DNA of 64,000 bases from Planctellipticum variicoloris (GTDB lineage: Bacteria > Planctomycetota > Planctomycetia > Planctomycetales > Planctomycetaceae). Both the position numbers and the translations under genes were made by a program. Positions 9,526-18,279 of the stretch are shown piece after piece (positions within the stretch are counted from its first letter, which is position 1; each line of letters starts with the position of its first letter). The stretch covers positions 4,534,001 through 4,598,000 of the forward strand of contig NZ_CP130886.1 in the NCBI RefSeq assembly GCF_030622045.1, written 5' to 3'. Below the pieces are notes generated by a model that saw only the letters and a program-made list of their open reading frames with translations, was not told the origin of the DNA and ran no database searches.

Positions 9526-12018
9526 ATGCGTTGGAGTCGCCAGGTACTGCCGTTGCTGATCGTTGCCGCATTCGGCCCGGAACTGCTCGCCGCCCCGCCA
9601 AAAGGTCTCGGTGATCCCGGGACGCTCACGGGACTGCGGATTGAGCCGAATCTGGAAGGAAAAGGTGTCCTCGTCCGCGGACGGGACGCCCGGCAGCAGC
9701 TCTTCGTTACGGGAATTTACTCGTCGGGCCAGTTCCGAGACCACACCCGCAGCGTGCAGTACGCCGTTGAGCCTGCCGATCTGGTTGAGATCGACTCAAC
9801 GGGACACCTCTTTCCCCGGAAAGACGGAAAGGGAGTGATTCGCGCGATTGGCAGCGGAGTGGCCGCCGAGCTGCCGCTGGAAGTGACCGGAATCGCCCAG
9901 GACGTCCCGATCAATTTCAAGAATCAGGTCGTCCCAATTTTCACCAAGCTCGCCTGCAACAGCGGCGGATGCCACGGTAAAGCCAGCGGCCAGAACGGCT
10001 TCAAGCTCTCTCTGCTCGGGTTCTATCCGGAAGACGATTACGAGTTTCTGGTAAAAGAGGGGCGCGGTCGTCGACTGTTTCCCCCGTCCCCCGGCGAAAG
10101 CCTGTTGCTGATGAAGGCCGTCGGACAGGCCCCGCACGGCGGCGGCAAGCGAATGGATCCGGACAGCTATGAATACCGGCTGATTCACCGCTGGATTGAG
10201 CAGGGCATGCCCTACGGACTGGAGAAAGATCCAGTCGTTGTCGGCATCCGCTGCCTTCCGGAGAGTCGCGTCATGGACCGGGGAGCCGAGCAGCAGGTGA
10301 CAGTCGTCGCCATGTACAGCGACGGTTCGACGGAAGACGTGACGCGCATGGCGCTCTACGAGCCCAACGATCCCGAAATGGGGGAAGTCAGCCTGACCGG
10401 TCTGGTGAAGACGCACGATCTTGCGGGCGAAGTGGCGATCATGGCCCGCTATCAGGGTCAAGTTTCGACGTTCCGATCCACCGTCCCGCTGGGGGCTGAG
10501 ATCCTGAACCGGCCGCCTGTGAAGAACTTCATCGACGAGGCGGTGTTCGGCAAGCTCGATGTTCTCGGCATTCCGCCGTCCCCGGTCAGCGACGACGCGA
10601 CGTTCCTTCGTCGCGTGTCGGTCGACCTGACTGGAACACTGCCGACCGAAAGCGACGTCGCGAAATTCCTGGCGGACAGCGCTCCGGACAAACGGGCAAA
10701 GCTGATCGACAGGCTGCTCGACAGTCCGGAATACGCAGACTACTTTGCCAACAAATGGAGCATGGTGCTGCGGAACAAGCGCCGGGGTAATGACGCGCTG
10801 TCGCCGACATATGCATTCCACCAGTGGATCCGGTCCAGCCTGTACGAAAACAAGCCGTACGACGAGTTCGTCCGGGAGATCCTGACGGCCTCGGGCAGTC
10901 CGGAGGACAATCCCCCTGTGACCTGGTATCGGGAAGTCGACCAGACCAACGAGCAGGTCGAGGACGTGGCGCAGCTCTTCCTGGGACTGCGGATTCAGTG
11001 CGCCCGTTGCCACCACCACCCCTTCGAGAAGTGGAGTCAGGACGACTACTACGGACTGTCGGCCTTCTTCAGCCGAGTCGGCAAGAAGAATATGGTCGGG
11101 GGCAACCCGCAGTTCCGTGACAAGCGAGTATTCCACAACGATGCCGCAGGACCTGCGTTGGCGCGTAATGAACGATCCGGAAAAATGCTCTCGCCAACGG
11201 GCCTCGGCGCCCCGACTCTGGCGCTGAGTGCCGATCAGGATCCCCGCGTCCATCTGGCGGACTGGATGTCCGCTCCGGAAAATCCGTTCTTTGCGAAGGC
11301 GCTGGTCAATCGGTATTGGAAGCACTTCTTCAGCCGGGGCATCGTGGAGCCCGAAGACGACATGCGCGAGACGAACCCGCCGGCCAACCCGGCCCTGCTC
11401 GACGGTCTGGCGAAGCACTTTGTCGATTCGAAATTCGATCTCAAGCAGCTCGTCCGGGAAATCTGCAACTCCAGCACCTATCAACTCAGTGCTCTGCCAA
11501 ACGAGTATAACCTGAAGGACAAGCAGAATTTCTCGCGGTACTACCCGAAGCGGCTGACGGCCGAGACGCTCTACGACGGCTTCCACCGCGTGACGGCTAC
11601 GACCCAGGCCTACGGCGGCCTGCCGGCCGGGACTCGAGCGTCACAGCTTCCCGATCCGACCGTTGGTCCGTACTTCCTGAAAGTCTTCGGACAGCCGCAG
11701 GCGGACACCGCGTGCGAGTGCGAGCGATCGCAGGAAGCCAACCTGGCGCAAAGCCTGCACCTGCTCAACAGCGCCGAGGTCCAGACGAAGATCTCAGCCG
11801 CGAACGGACGGGCTGATCTCCTCGCGAAGGACAAGGACCGAAAAGACGAAGACAAGCTCCGCGAGCTCTATCGCTGGGTCTACGCCCGCGAACCGGACGC
11901 CGAAGAGCTGCGAGTGGGCCTCGCGCACGTGGAAAAGCACAAAGAGAACCCGAAGGTCGCCTACGAGGACATCACGTGGGCGCTGATTAATACGAAGGAG
12001 TTTCTGTTCAATCATTGA
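9526..12018 (+). CDS. DUF1549/DUF1553 planctomycete cytochrome-like protein
   Basis: 830 residues with a signal peptide (1-22). Domain order: an Ig-like (BIG2-type) region (about 32-125), a short region with a CX4CH motif (Cys144, Cys149-His150), a second Ig-like part (about 240-325), DUF1549/PSCyt2 (about 335-550) containing CxxCH at 492-496, and DUF1553/PSD1 (about 565-825). Such proteins are greatly expanded in Planctomycetota, are exported and are thought to be haem-linked enzymes of polysaccharide breakdown; the substrate is unknown. They often precede a DUF1501 gene; none follows here, and a terminator sits just after the stop. Confidence 0.93.
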   Translation: MRWSRQVLPLLIVAAFGPELLAAPPKGLGDPGTLTGLRIEPNLEGKGVLVRGRDARQQLFVTGIYSSGQFRDHTRSVQYAVEPADLVEIDSTGHLFPRKDGKGVIRAIGSGVAAELPLEVTGIAQDVPINFKNQVVPIFTKLACNSGGCHGKASGQNGFKLSLLGFYPEDDYEFLVKEGRGRRLFPPSPGESLLLMKAVGQAPHGGGKRMDPDSYEYRLIHRWIEQGMPYGLEKDPVVVGIRCLPESRVMDRGAEQQVTVVAMYSDGSTEDVTRMALYEPNDPEMGEVSLTGLVKTHDLAGEVAIMARYQGQVSTFRSTVPLGAEILNRPPVKNFIDEAVFGKLDVLGIPPSPVSDDATFLRRVSVDLTGTLPTESDVAKFLADSAPDKRAKLIDRLLDSPEYADYFANKWSMVLRNKRRGNDALSPTYAFHQWIRSSLYENKPYDEFVREILTASGSPEDNPPVTWYREVDQTNEQVEDVAQLFLGLRIQCARCHHHPFEKWSQDDYYGLSAFFSRVGKKNMVGGNPQFRDKRVFHNDAAGPALARNERSGKMLSPTGLGAPTLALSADQDPRVHLADWMSAPENPFFAKALVNRYWKHFFSRGIVEPEDDMRETNPPANPALLDGLAKHFVDSKFDLKQLVREICNSSTYQLSALPNEYNLKDKQNFSRYYPKRLTAETLYDGFHRVTATTQAYGGLPAGTRASQLPDPTVGPYFLKVFGQPQADTACECERSQEANLAQSLHLLNSAEVQTKISAANGRADLLAKDKDRKDEDKLRELYRWVYAREPDAEELRVGLAHVEKHKENPKVAYEDITWALINTKEFLFNH

Positions 12019-12042
12019 GAATTGAACGGACCTGATCACGAA

Positions 12043-12073
12043 GAGCCCCGGCGGACGCCGGGGCTCTTTTTTT
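12043..12073 (+). terminator. Rho-independent terminator
   Basis: A perfect 10-base-pair GC-rich stem (GAGCCCCGGC at 12043-12052, GCCGGGGCTC at 12057-12066, loop GGAC) is followed by seven T residues. It lies 25 bases after the DUF1549/DUF1553 stop. Confidence 0.92.
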
Positions 12074-12220
12074 GCCATGATTCGAAACGCCCCAAGGGCC
12101 TGAGTCACGTCACCCGCGGCAGGCGGCTGCAGCACTTGCGTTCGGGGCCATTCTTATGGTCGGCGCCGCTCAGTCGGCCCTGCAGGGTACCCTGCGTGTG
12201 GGAGAATCGGACTGCGTCAG

Positions 12221-12469
12221 CCTCGCATACAGCAAGCGGCCTGTGCCTACCTCGCGATTCCCAATCAGTCGCCGCATATGCTCGCCCGGGCCCTGAGCGA
12301 TGCAGATGGCATCTGCGTTCGATCGGGATTTCATTGCGCCCAGCCGCTGCACGAGTGCACGGGCTTTCCGGCGACGCTGAGGCTGTCGTTCTACGCCTAT
12401 AACCAGCCCGAAGAGATCGACGTCTTCTGCAGCGCCTTCGAACGCCTGCTCGCCGCCAGCCCGCGCTGA
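12221..12469 (+). pseudogene. Relic of a SufS-like cysteine desulfurase (C-terminus only)
   Basis: The frame contains LAIPNQSPHMLARALSD, then GICVRSGFHCAQPLHE and LRLSFYAYNQPEEID. This is the hallmark C-terminal domain of class-V aminotransferase cysteine desulfurases, including the cysteine-bearing loop RSGFHCAQP. The preceding 320 or so residues, with the PLP-lysine, are absent; upstream lies only the previous gene's terminator. The only ATG (12278) gives 63 residues that could not act as a desulfurase. I call it a decayed or recombination-truncated gene. Confidence 0.8.
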
Positions 12470-12491
12470 ATGTCCGTTGGACCGCCGGTGA

Positions 12492-15400
12492 TCATGCGAC
12501 GACAGCGGGGTCTTCTGCGGCGTGGATGGCGGTCATGGCAGGCTCAGCGTTGGGCTGGCTTGAGAGATGACCTTCCGGCTTCTTCCGCCCGAACTCCGCA
12601 AGTCGCTGCATCAGGACGTAGAACACAGGCACGAAAAATACGGCCAGGACCGTCGCTGCGATCATGCCGCCGAATACCGCCGTCCCTAGAGCCCGACGGC
12701 TGGCCGCTCCGGCGCCCGTCGCGTTGATCAACGGCACGATTCCGAGGATGAATGCGAACGACGTCATCAGAATCGGACGGAATCGCAGCCGGGAGGCCTC
12801 GATCGCCGCCTCGTTGATCGAACGTCCGTGAGCCCGCAGTTCTCGGGCGAACTCGACGATCAGAATAGCGTTCTTGCTGGCGAGGGCGATGATCAGCACG
12901 ATGCCGATCTGCGTGTAGATGTTGTTGTCCATGCCTCGCACCGAGACGGCAATGACCGTCCCCAGCAGGGCCAATGGCACCACCATGATCACGGCGGCCG
13001 GCATCAGCCAGCTCTCGTACTGGGCGGCCAGAACCAGGTAAACCATCAGTACGCCGAGCGCGAAGACATAGACGGCCTGCGAGCCGACCCGCTTCTCCTG
13101 GAACGACATGCCGGTCCACTCGTAGCCCATCGACTGCGGCAATTCGGTCGCGGCCATCTGCTCCATCAGCAGCAGCGCCTGGCCGGAACTGACGCCCGGG
13201 GCGGCGGAACCGTTGATGGTCGCCGACGGATAGAGGTTATACCGCGGGACGATCTGCGGCCCGAGCGTCTTGCGAATGGTCGCGAGTGTTCCGAGCGGGA
13301 TCATCTGGCCGTCGCGATTGCGCACCTCCAGCCTCCGGATGTCCTCGGGCTGCAGCCGGAACGGCTGATCGGCCTGAACGCGCACCTGGTAGGTTTTGCC
13401 GAACTTGTTGAAGTCGTTCACATAGGCCGAGCCGAGAGCCGCCTGCATGGTGCCGAAGATCGAATCGAGCGGCACCCCCAGACTTTTGGCCTTCACGCGA
13501 TCGATGTCGACGTAGATCTGCGGCACCCCGGCGCGAAACGTCGACTGGACTCGCGCGAGACTGGTCTGTCCGGCGGCGGATTCGACCATCGTTGTGACGA
13601 CCTTCTGCAGTTCGTTCAGGCCGACGCCGCCACGGTCTTCGATCTTCATTTCGAAGCCGCCCGCAACTCCCAGCCCTCGAATTCCGGGCGGGGGGAACGC
13701 CAGAATCATTGCTTCGCGGACCGATTGAAACTTGCCCATCAGTCCCCCAAGGATGGCCTCCTGGCTCAGCTCGGGATGGTGCGCCCGCTCATCAAAGGGA
13801 GTAAAGGTGAGGAACATTGTGGCGGCGTTGGAGGTGACGGAAGAATCGAGCAACGACATTCCGCCGAGAAGAAACCACGAACGAACGCCCGGGGTTTCCT
13901 TGAGAATGGCGTTGACCCTGCGGGTGACTTCCCGCGTCCGCTCCTGAGACGCCGCATCGGGCAACTGAATCGCGACGATTGCGTAGCCCTGATCCTCGGT
14001 CGGCACGAAGCCCGTCGGCAACTTGACGAACCACCAGCCGGTCAGCCCCACCAGCCCGAGGAACAACACCATCACCAGGGCGGTCTGTCGAACGGCGACC
14101 GTGACAATCGCCGTATAGATCCCTTCAAACCAGCCGTAGACCCGGTTGAAGCCACGATAGAAGAAATTCTTCCTGGTCGGAGTCGGGCGCAAGTAGACTG
14201 CGCACTGGGCGGGCTTGAGCGTCACGGCGTTCAGGGCGCTGATGACAGCAGTGGCAGCGATCGTCAGCGCGAACTGCCGATAGAGCTGGCCGGTGATGCC
14301 GCCCAGGAACGCGGTGGGCAGGAACACCGCCATCAGCACCAGCGTGATGCCCATCACCGGGCCGATGACTTCGCCCATCGCCTTGATCGTGGCCCGCTTC
14401 GGATCGAGCCCCCCGTGGTCAATGTGGTGCACTGCGTTTTCGACGATGACGATGGCATCGTCGACAACAATGCCGATCGCCAGCACCAGACCGAACAGGG
14501 TCAGCATATTGATCGAGAAGCCCAGGGCGGCCATCGCGGCGAACGCCCCGATGATTGTGACGGGAACGGTCGTCGCCGGAATCAGCGTCGCCCGCCAGTC
14601 CTGCAGAAAGACCAGAATGACGATCAGCACGAGGACACCGGCTTCCAGCAGCGTCTTATAGACCTCGTAGATCGACTCTTCCACGAAGATCGTCGTATCG
14701 AAGGGAATGATCGCCTCGATCCCCTCGGGGAAGTTCCGTTCGAGTTCGTGCATGGCGTGTTTGACGTTCTCCGCCACCTGGAGAGCGTTGGCGCCGGGCA
14801 ACTGATAAACCAGGAGGCTGGCCGCCGGCTGGCCGGCGATTTCGCACCACTGGTCGTAGGTCTGCGCCCCCAGTTCCACGCGGGCGACGTCCTTGACGCG
14901 CGTCACTCGCATGCCGGACCGGTCATCGCTGACCGTCTTGATGATGATGTCGCCGAACTGCGCGGGATCGCTGAGCCTCCCCTGCACCGACACGTTGAAC
15001 TGAAACCCCTGTTCGCGGGGGGTGGGGGCCTGGCCGACCTGTCCCGCGGCGACCTGCACGTTCTGCTCGCGGATCGCGGCCAGCACGTCCTCCATCGTGA
15101 GGTTCCGCGCTTTCATGGCGTCCGGGTTGACCCAGATCCGCATCCCGTACGTTCCGCCGCCGATCACCTGGACGTCGCCGACGCCTTCGACGCGCGTCAG
15201 GGCGTCTTTGACCCGCAGCGTCGCAAAGTTGCTGAGGTAGAGATCGTCGTAGCGTCCGTCGGGCGAAATCAGCGAGGCAACCAGCGTGATGTTGGTCGAC
15301 TGTTTCTTGGTGGTCACCCCCTGCCGCTGGACTTCCTGCGGCAGGCGCGGCATCGCCACGGCTACGCGGTTCTGCACCAGCACCTGCGCCTCGTCGAGGT

Positions 15401-15698
15401 CGGTTCCGACCTCGAACGTCACCGTCAGAGTGTACGAGCCGTTGCTCGAGCAGGTCGAAGACATGTAGAGCATGTCCTCGACGCCGTTGATCTCCTGCTC
15501 GATCGGACCGGCGACCGTGTCCGACAGCACTTCGGCGTTCGCCCCGGGATAGACCGCCGCCACCTGCACGGTGGGGGGCGTAATCTCCGGGTACTGTTCG
15601 ATGGGCAGCGCCTGCAGGGATACGATGCCGACGAGCATTGTGACGATCGCGATGACATTCGCGAAGATCGGACGTTCGATGAAGAAATTCGAGATCAT
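12492..15698 (-). CDS. RND efflux pump inner-membrane subunit (HAE1 family)
   Basis: 1,068 residues, usual for AcrB/MexB-type pumps. The start MISNFFIERPIFANVIA and the PIEQYPEITPP block are diagnostic. TM4 carries the proton-relay pair Asp413/Asp414 in GIVVDDAIVIVEN, and the TM10 lysine lies in ASKNAILIVEFA. It should export hydrophobic compounds by proton antiport with the adaptor gene just upstream. No TolC-type outer-membrane factor is in the window, so that part must be encoded elsewhere. Transcription probably starts before the adaptor under the TetR-type operators at 17113-17149. Confidence 0.96.
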   Translation of the reverse strand: MISNFFIERPIFANVIAIVTMLVGIVSLQALPIEQYPEITPPTVQVAAVYPGANAEVLSDTVAGPIEQEINGVEDMLYMSSTCSSNGSYTLTVTFEVGTDLDEAQVLVQNRVAVAMPRLPQEVQRQGVTTKKQSTNITLVASLISPDGRYDDLYLSNFATLRVKDALTRVEGVGDVQVIGGGTYGMRIWVNPDAMKARNLTMEDVLAAIREQNVQVAAGQVGQAPTPREQGFQFNVSVQGRLSDPAQFGDIIIKTVSDDRSGMRVTRVKDVARVELGAQTYDQWCEIAGQPAASLLVYQLPGANALQVAENVKHAMHELERNFPEGIEAIIPFDTTIFVEESIYEVYKTLLEAGVLVLIVILVFLQDWRATLIPATTVPVTIIGAFAAMAALGFSINMLTLFGLVLAIGIVVDDAIVIVENAVHHIDHGGLDPKRATIKAMGEVIGPVMGITLVLMAVFLPTAFLGGITGQLYRQFALTIAATAVISALNAVTLKPAQCAVYLRPTPTRKNFFYRGFNRVYGWFEGIYTAIVTVAVRQTALVMVLFLGLVGLTGWWFVKLPTGFVPTEDQGYAIVAIQLPDAASQERTREVTRRVNAILKETPGVRSWFLLGGMSLLDSSVTSNAATMFLTFTPFDERAHHPELSQEAILGGLMGKFQSVREAMILAFPPPGIRGLGVAGGFEMKIEDRGGVGLNELQKVVTTMVESAAGQTSLARVQSTFRAGVPQIYVDIDRVKAKSLGVPLDSIFGTMQAALGSAYVNDFNKFGKTYQVRVQADQPFRLQPEDIRRLEVRNRDGQMIPLGTLATIRKTLGPQIVPRYNLYPSATINGSAAPGVSSGQALLLMEQMAATELPQSMGYEWTGMSFQEKRVGSQAVYVFALGVLMVYLVLAAQYESWLMPAAVIMVVPLALLGTVIAVSVRGMDNNIYTQIGIVLIIALASKNAILIVEFARELRAHGRSINEAAIEASRLRFRPILMTSFAFILGIVPLINATGAGAASRRALGTAVFGGMIAATVLAVFFVPVFYVLMQRLAEFGRKKPEGHLSSQPNAEPAMTAIHAAEDPAVVA

Positions 15699-15785
15699 GG
15701 TCGCCTGTCCGCCGGGAGCGATCAGTGAGATGGCGGCGACCGGATCAGCCGCCGCGAGATTTGCGGGTGCAAGTCCTGCCGGCGC

Positions 15786-17096
15786 TCAGCGCCGACCGGA
15801 AACAGCAGTCGTCGCCGCGACCGGGATGGTCGGCGTTTCCAGTTTGGGTGTCACCGTCGCTCCCGGTCTGGCGCGCAGCAGGCCTTCGACGATCACCTGA
15901 TCCTCAAGCGCGATCTGGCCTTCGACAACCCGCATTTCATCGACGGAAACGCCGATCCGCACAGGTCGATACTGAACTTTGCCGTCCGAGGCGACCACCA
16001 GCAAATACTGACCGGACTGATCGGTGCCGAGCGCCCTTTCGGGGACGAGAATTGCGTTCCTCCGCTCGGCGACAGGAACCCGCATCCGGACAAACATTCC
16101 CGGCAGCAGCGACCGGTCAGCGTTGGGAAAGACGCCGCGGGTCCGGAGCGTCCCCGTCCCGGCGTCGAGTCCCGGGTCGGAGTAGTCGATCTGCCCCGCG
16201 ACGGGAAAATCATCGTCGGTGGCCAGGCCCAGTTCCACGGGAACAGGCGTCGTGGCCGGCCCGCCGGTGTTTGACTCAAACTGCGTCAGGGCCGGGGTTC
16301 GCAGGACATCGGCTTCACTGATCGTCGCATAGGCGTAGATGGGATCCATTTTGACAATCGTAGCCAGCACGGAGGATTCGCCGTCGCCGACGAGGTTGCC
16401 GATGTCGACGTTGATCCGGCTGATCCGACCGTCGATGGGCGCGGTCATGCGGCAGTAGCTGAGATCGAGTTCGGCGTTTCGAACGGCGATGGCGGCGGTC
16501 TCCACCTGTGCGCGGCAGGCGAGGATGGACGTTTCGTAGGTTGCGACGGCCTGATCCAGATTGGCTTTCGCCGACTCAAGCTCCGCTTCGCGGGATTTCA
16601 GGCTGGACACGGCCTGATCCATTTCGGCCTCGGTCGCAATCTGCCGCTGGAACAGGCTGCGAACCCGCTGCTCCTCCTGTCGGGCAAGCTGGATCTGCGA
16701 TTCGCTCAGATTGACCTGGGCTCGGGCGACCTCCCGGGCCTTGGAAACGGTCGCCTGTTTCAGCGCCGCCTGGGCCTCCTGGAGCCGAGTTCTGGACGCG
16801 TCGAGCTGAATCTGAAAGGTCTCTTCGTCGATCACCAGCAGCAGTTGCCCCTGCTTGACTTCGGCTCCATCGACGAAGTGCCGTTCTTTGAGAAAGCCTT
16901 TGACACGGGCGCGAATCTCGACGGTCTCCATCGGCTGCGTCAGGCCTGTGAACTCCAGATACTCCGTCACCGTGCGTTGGACCGGGGTGGCGACGGTCAC
17001 TTCCGGCGGGGGGGGCGGAACATAGGCGTTGGGTTTTCCGCAGCCGACGACCGCCACCGCCAGCACTAGCGGCAGTCCGCTCAATCTGATCCCCAC
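15786..17096 (-). CDS. RND efflux periplasmic adaptor, lipoprotein (AcrA/MexA-like)
   Basis: About 436 residues. A lipoprotein signal with lipobox AVAVVGC is followed by a proline run, the barrel/lipoyl half (EFTGLTQPMETVEIRARVKGFL), a long coiled-coil hairpin (about 95-190) and the returning lipoyl half (AVRNAELDLSYCRMTAPIDG), then beta-barrel and membrane-proximal domains. GTG at 17096 was chosen because AGGGAAG precedes it and the lipoprotein signal starts there; the frame opens 8 codons earlier at a TTG inside the operator region. It links the pump at 12492-15698 to an outer-membrane channel. Confidence 0.92.
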   Translation of the reverse strand: MGIRLSGLPLVLAVAVVGCGKPNAYVPPPPPEVTVATPVQRTVTEYLEFTGLTQPMETVEIRARVKGFLKERHFVDGAEVKQGQLLLVIDEETFQIQLDASRTRLQEAQAALKQATVSKAREVARAQVNLSESQIQLARQEEQRVRSLFQRQIATEAEMDQAVSSLKSREAELESAKANLDQAVATYETSILACRAQVETAAIAVRNAELDLSYCRMTAPIDGRISRINVDIGNLVGDGESSVLATIVKMDPIYAYATISEADVLRTPALTQFESNTGGPATTPVPVELGLATDDDFPVAGQIDYSDPGLDAGTGTLRTRGVFPNADRSLLPGMFVRMRVPVAERRNAILVPERALGTDQSGQYLLVVASDGKVQYRPVRIGVSVDEMRVVEGQIALEDQVIVEGLLRARPGATVTPKLETPTIPVAATTAVSGRR

Positions 17097-17112
17097 GATC
17101 TTCCCTTTCCTG

Positions 17113-17149
17113 TTAACCAATCGGTCAATACAATTAACCGTTCGGTCAA
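17113..17149. promoter_or_regulatory. Two tandem TetR-type operators in front of the efflux operon
   Basis: Two 16-base imperfect palindromes, TTAACCAATCGGTCAA (17113-17128) and TTAACCGTTCGGTCAA (17134-17149), share TTAACC-N4-GGTCAA and are spaced 21 bases apart, two helical turns. They lie immediately before the adaptor start and overlap its Shine-Dalgarno approach. A third related site precedes tetR. The arrangement suggests cooperative binding of TetR dimers repressing the pump. Confidence 0.75.
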
Positions 17150-17365
17150 TATCTTAGCGGTCTTGGACGGGTGGTCAATCCCGACTGACCGCCCGGCCGG
17201 ATTGAGAACGTCTGTGAAGTTCAGGTTCGCTGCCGCGAAGTATTTTCCTCAAACCGTTTTGCGAGAAAGTCTTGTGACAAATCCATGCTGATGACCGGGG
17301 TTTTACGATGGCAGGCCGTTTCCTGCTCAATTTTGTTGACGGCTTGCCGTGCCGGTCCTAGCATC

Positions 17366-17381
17366 CTGACCAGCCGGTCAA
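17366..17381. promoter_or_regulatory. Third operator-like palindrome, in front of tetR
   Basis: CTGACCAGCCGGTCAA at 17366-17381 matches the TTRACC-N4-GGTCAA pattern of the pump-side sites at all but one outer base. It lies 19 bases before the TetR start, placing it to mediate autoregulation. Between the two operator groups (17150-17365) no gene is seen; an outward-facing half-site pair GGTCA...TGACC at 17173-17190 may be a weaker relative. Confidence 0.6.
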
Positions 17382-17400
17382 AACCGGGAGGAACATCTTG

Positions 17401-18045
17401 ATGACGCCGTCCCCTCGTATTCGAGATCCCGAAGCCGTTCGCACCGCGGTGCTGGATGCCGCTCTGGAGCTGTTCGCCCGTCACGGATTTGCCGACACGT
17501 CGCTCCGGGAGATTTCACGCAAGTCGGGCGTCTCTCACCCGTTGATTCTGCACCACTTCGGCAGCAAGGAGGCTCTTTACTCGGCCGTCAAACGCCGGGT
17601 GGTCGAAGGCTACGCTCAGCGTTTCCCCGCGGCGGCCAGGGCCATCAACCGGCCGATCAATCTCCGCGCCGAAATGAAACGCGTGCTGACCTATGTCGGC
17701 GAGAACGAACTGGCGCTGAAACTTTGCGCCAGAACGCGCGTGGATGACGACTACCAGGTGTGGCCGGGCGAGCCGGATCTCTTCAATCTGATCCAGCAGC
17801 GAATCACCGTCGCCCAGCAGAAAGGTCTGGTTCGCCAGGATCTCGACGCACAGCAACTCAGCGTGATGATTCTCGGCATTGTCTTTTTCTGGCTCGATAA
17901 TCGCCAGCACTTCGCGCAGAGGTTTGGCAAGCCGATCGACGACGACGCCTTTCTGGATACCGCCGTCAAAATGATTGAGGACGGCCTTCGGCCGCGGGCG
18001 ACGACTGACGCCGGGCCGGATAACGAGCAAGCTGCGATCGCTTGA
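17401..18045 (+). CDS. TetR family transcriptional regulator of the efflux operon
   Basis: 214 residues. The N-terminal helix-turn-helix (about 12-60) has AALELFARHGFADTSLREISRKSGVSHPLILHHFGSKEAL split across the usual TetR helices. The rest is a helical ligand-binding and dimer domain. ATG 17401 follows GGGAGGAAC. It is divergent from the pump genes with three matching palindromes between, so I infer it represses both the pump and itself and is released by a pump substrate. The ligand is unknown. Confidence 0.9.
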   Translation: MTPSPRIRDPEAVRTAVLDAALELFARHGFADTSLREISRKSGVSHPLILHHFGSKEALYSAVKRRVVEGYAQRFPAAARAINRPINLRAEMKRVLTYVGENELALKLCARTRVDDDYQVWPGEPDLFNLIQQRITVAQQKGLVRQDLDAQQLSVMILGIVFFWLDNRQHFAQRFGKPIDDDAFLDTAVKMIEDGLRPRATTDAGPDNEQAAIA

Positions 18046-18279
18046 GATCGATCGAGCGGCCTCAACTCCAGAGTGATACGCGTCTCCAGAGGCGGTTTGA
18101 AGGGCGCGGCCGGCAGTTCGTATTTCGCGGATTCGACGCATCACACGGATGCGCGAAGAATCGATGAATCCCCGCGCGGCACCTCGCTATGACGCGTGCG
18201 AGCGGGGCAGGTTGGCAACAACCGGGGTACAATTCTCCCCGCTCCGATCCAGCCAGGTTGCTTTTGATTGAGTCTTCTG

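Noticed and set aside
9796-11586. 596-codon open frame on the minus strand
   Set aside because: It lies opposite the DUF1549/DUF1553 gene, whose motifs are clear; the antisense product has no recognisable fold.
12828-15728. 966-codon open frame on the plus strand
   Set aside because: It is the antisense shadow of the RND pump, made open by high GC third positions; it shows His/Arg/Asp-rich low-complexity residues and no domain.
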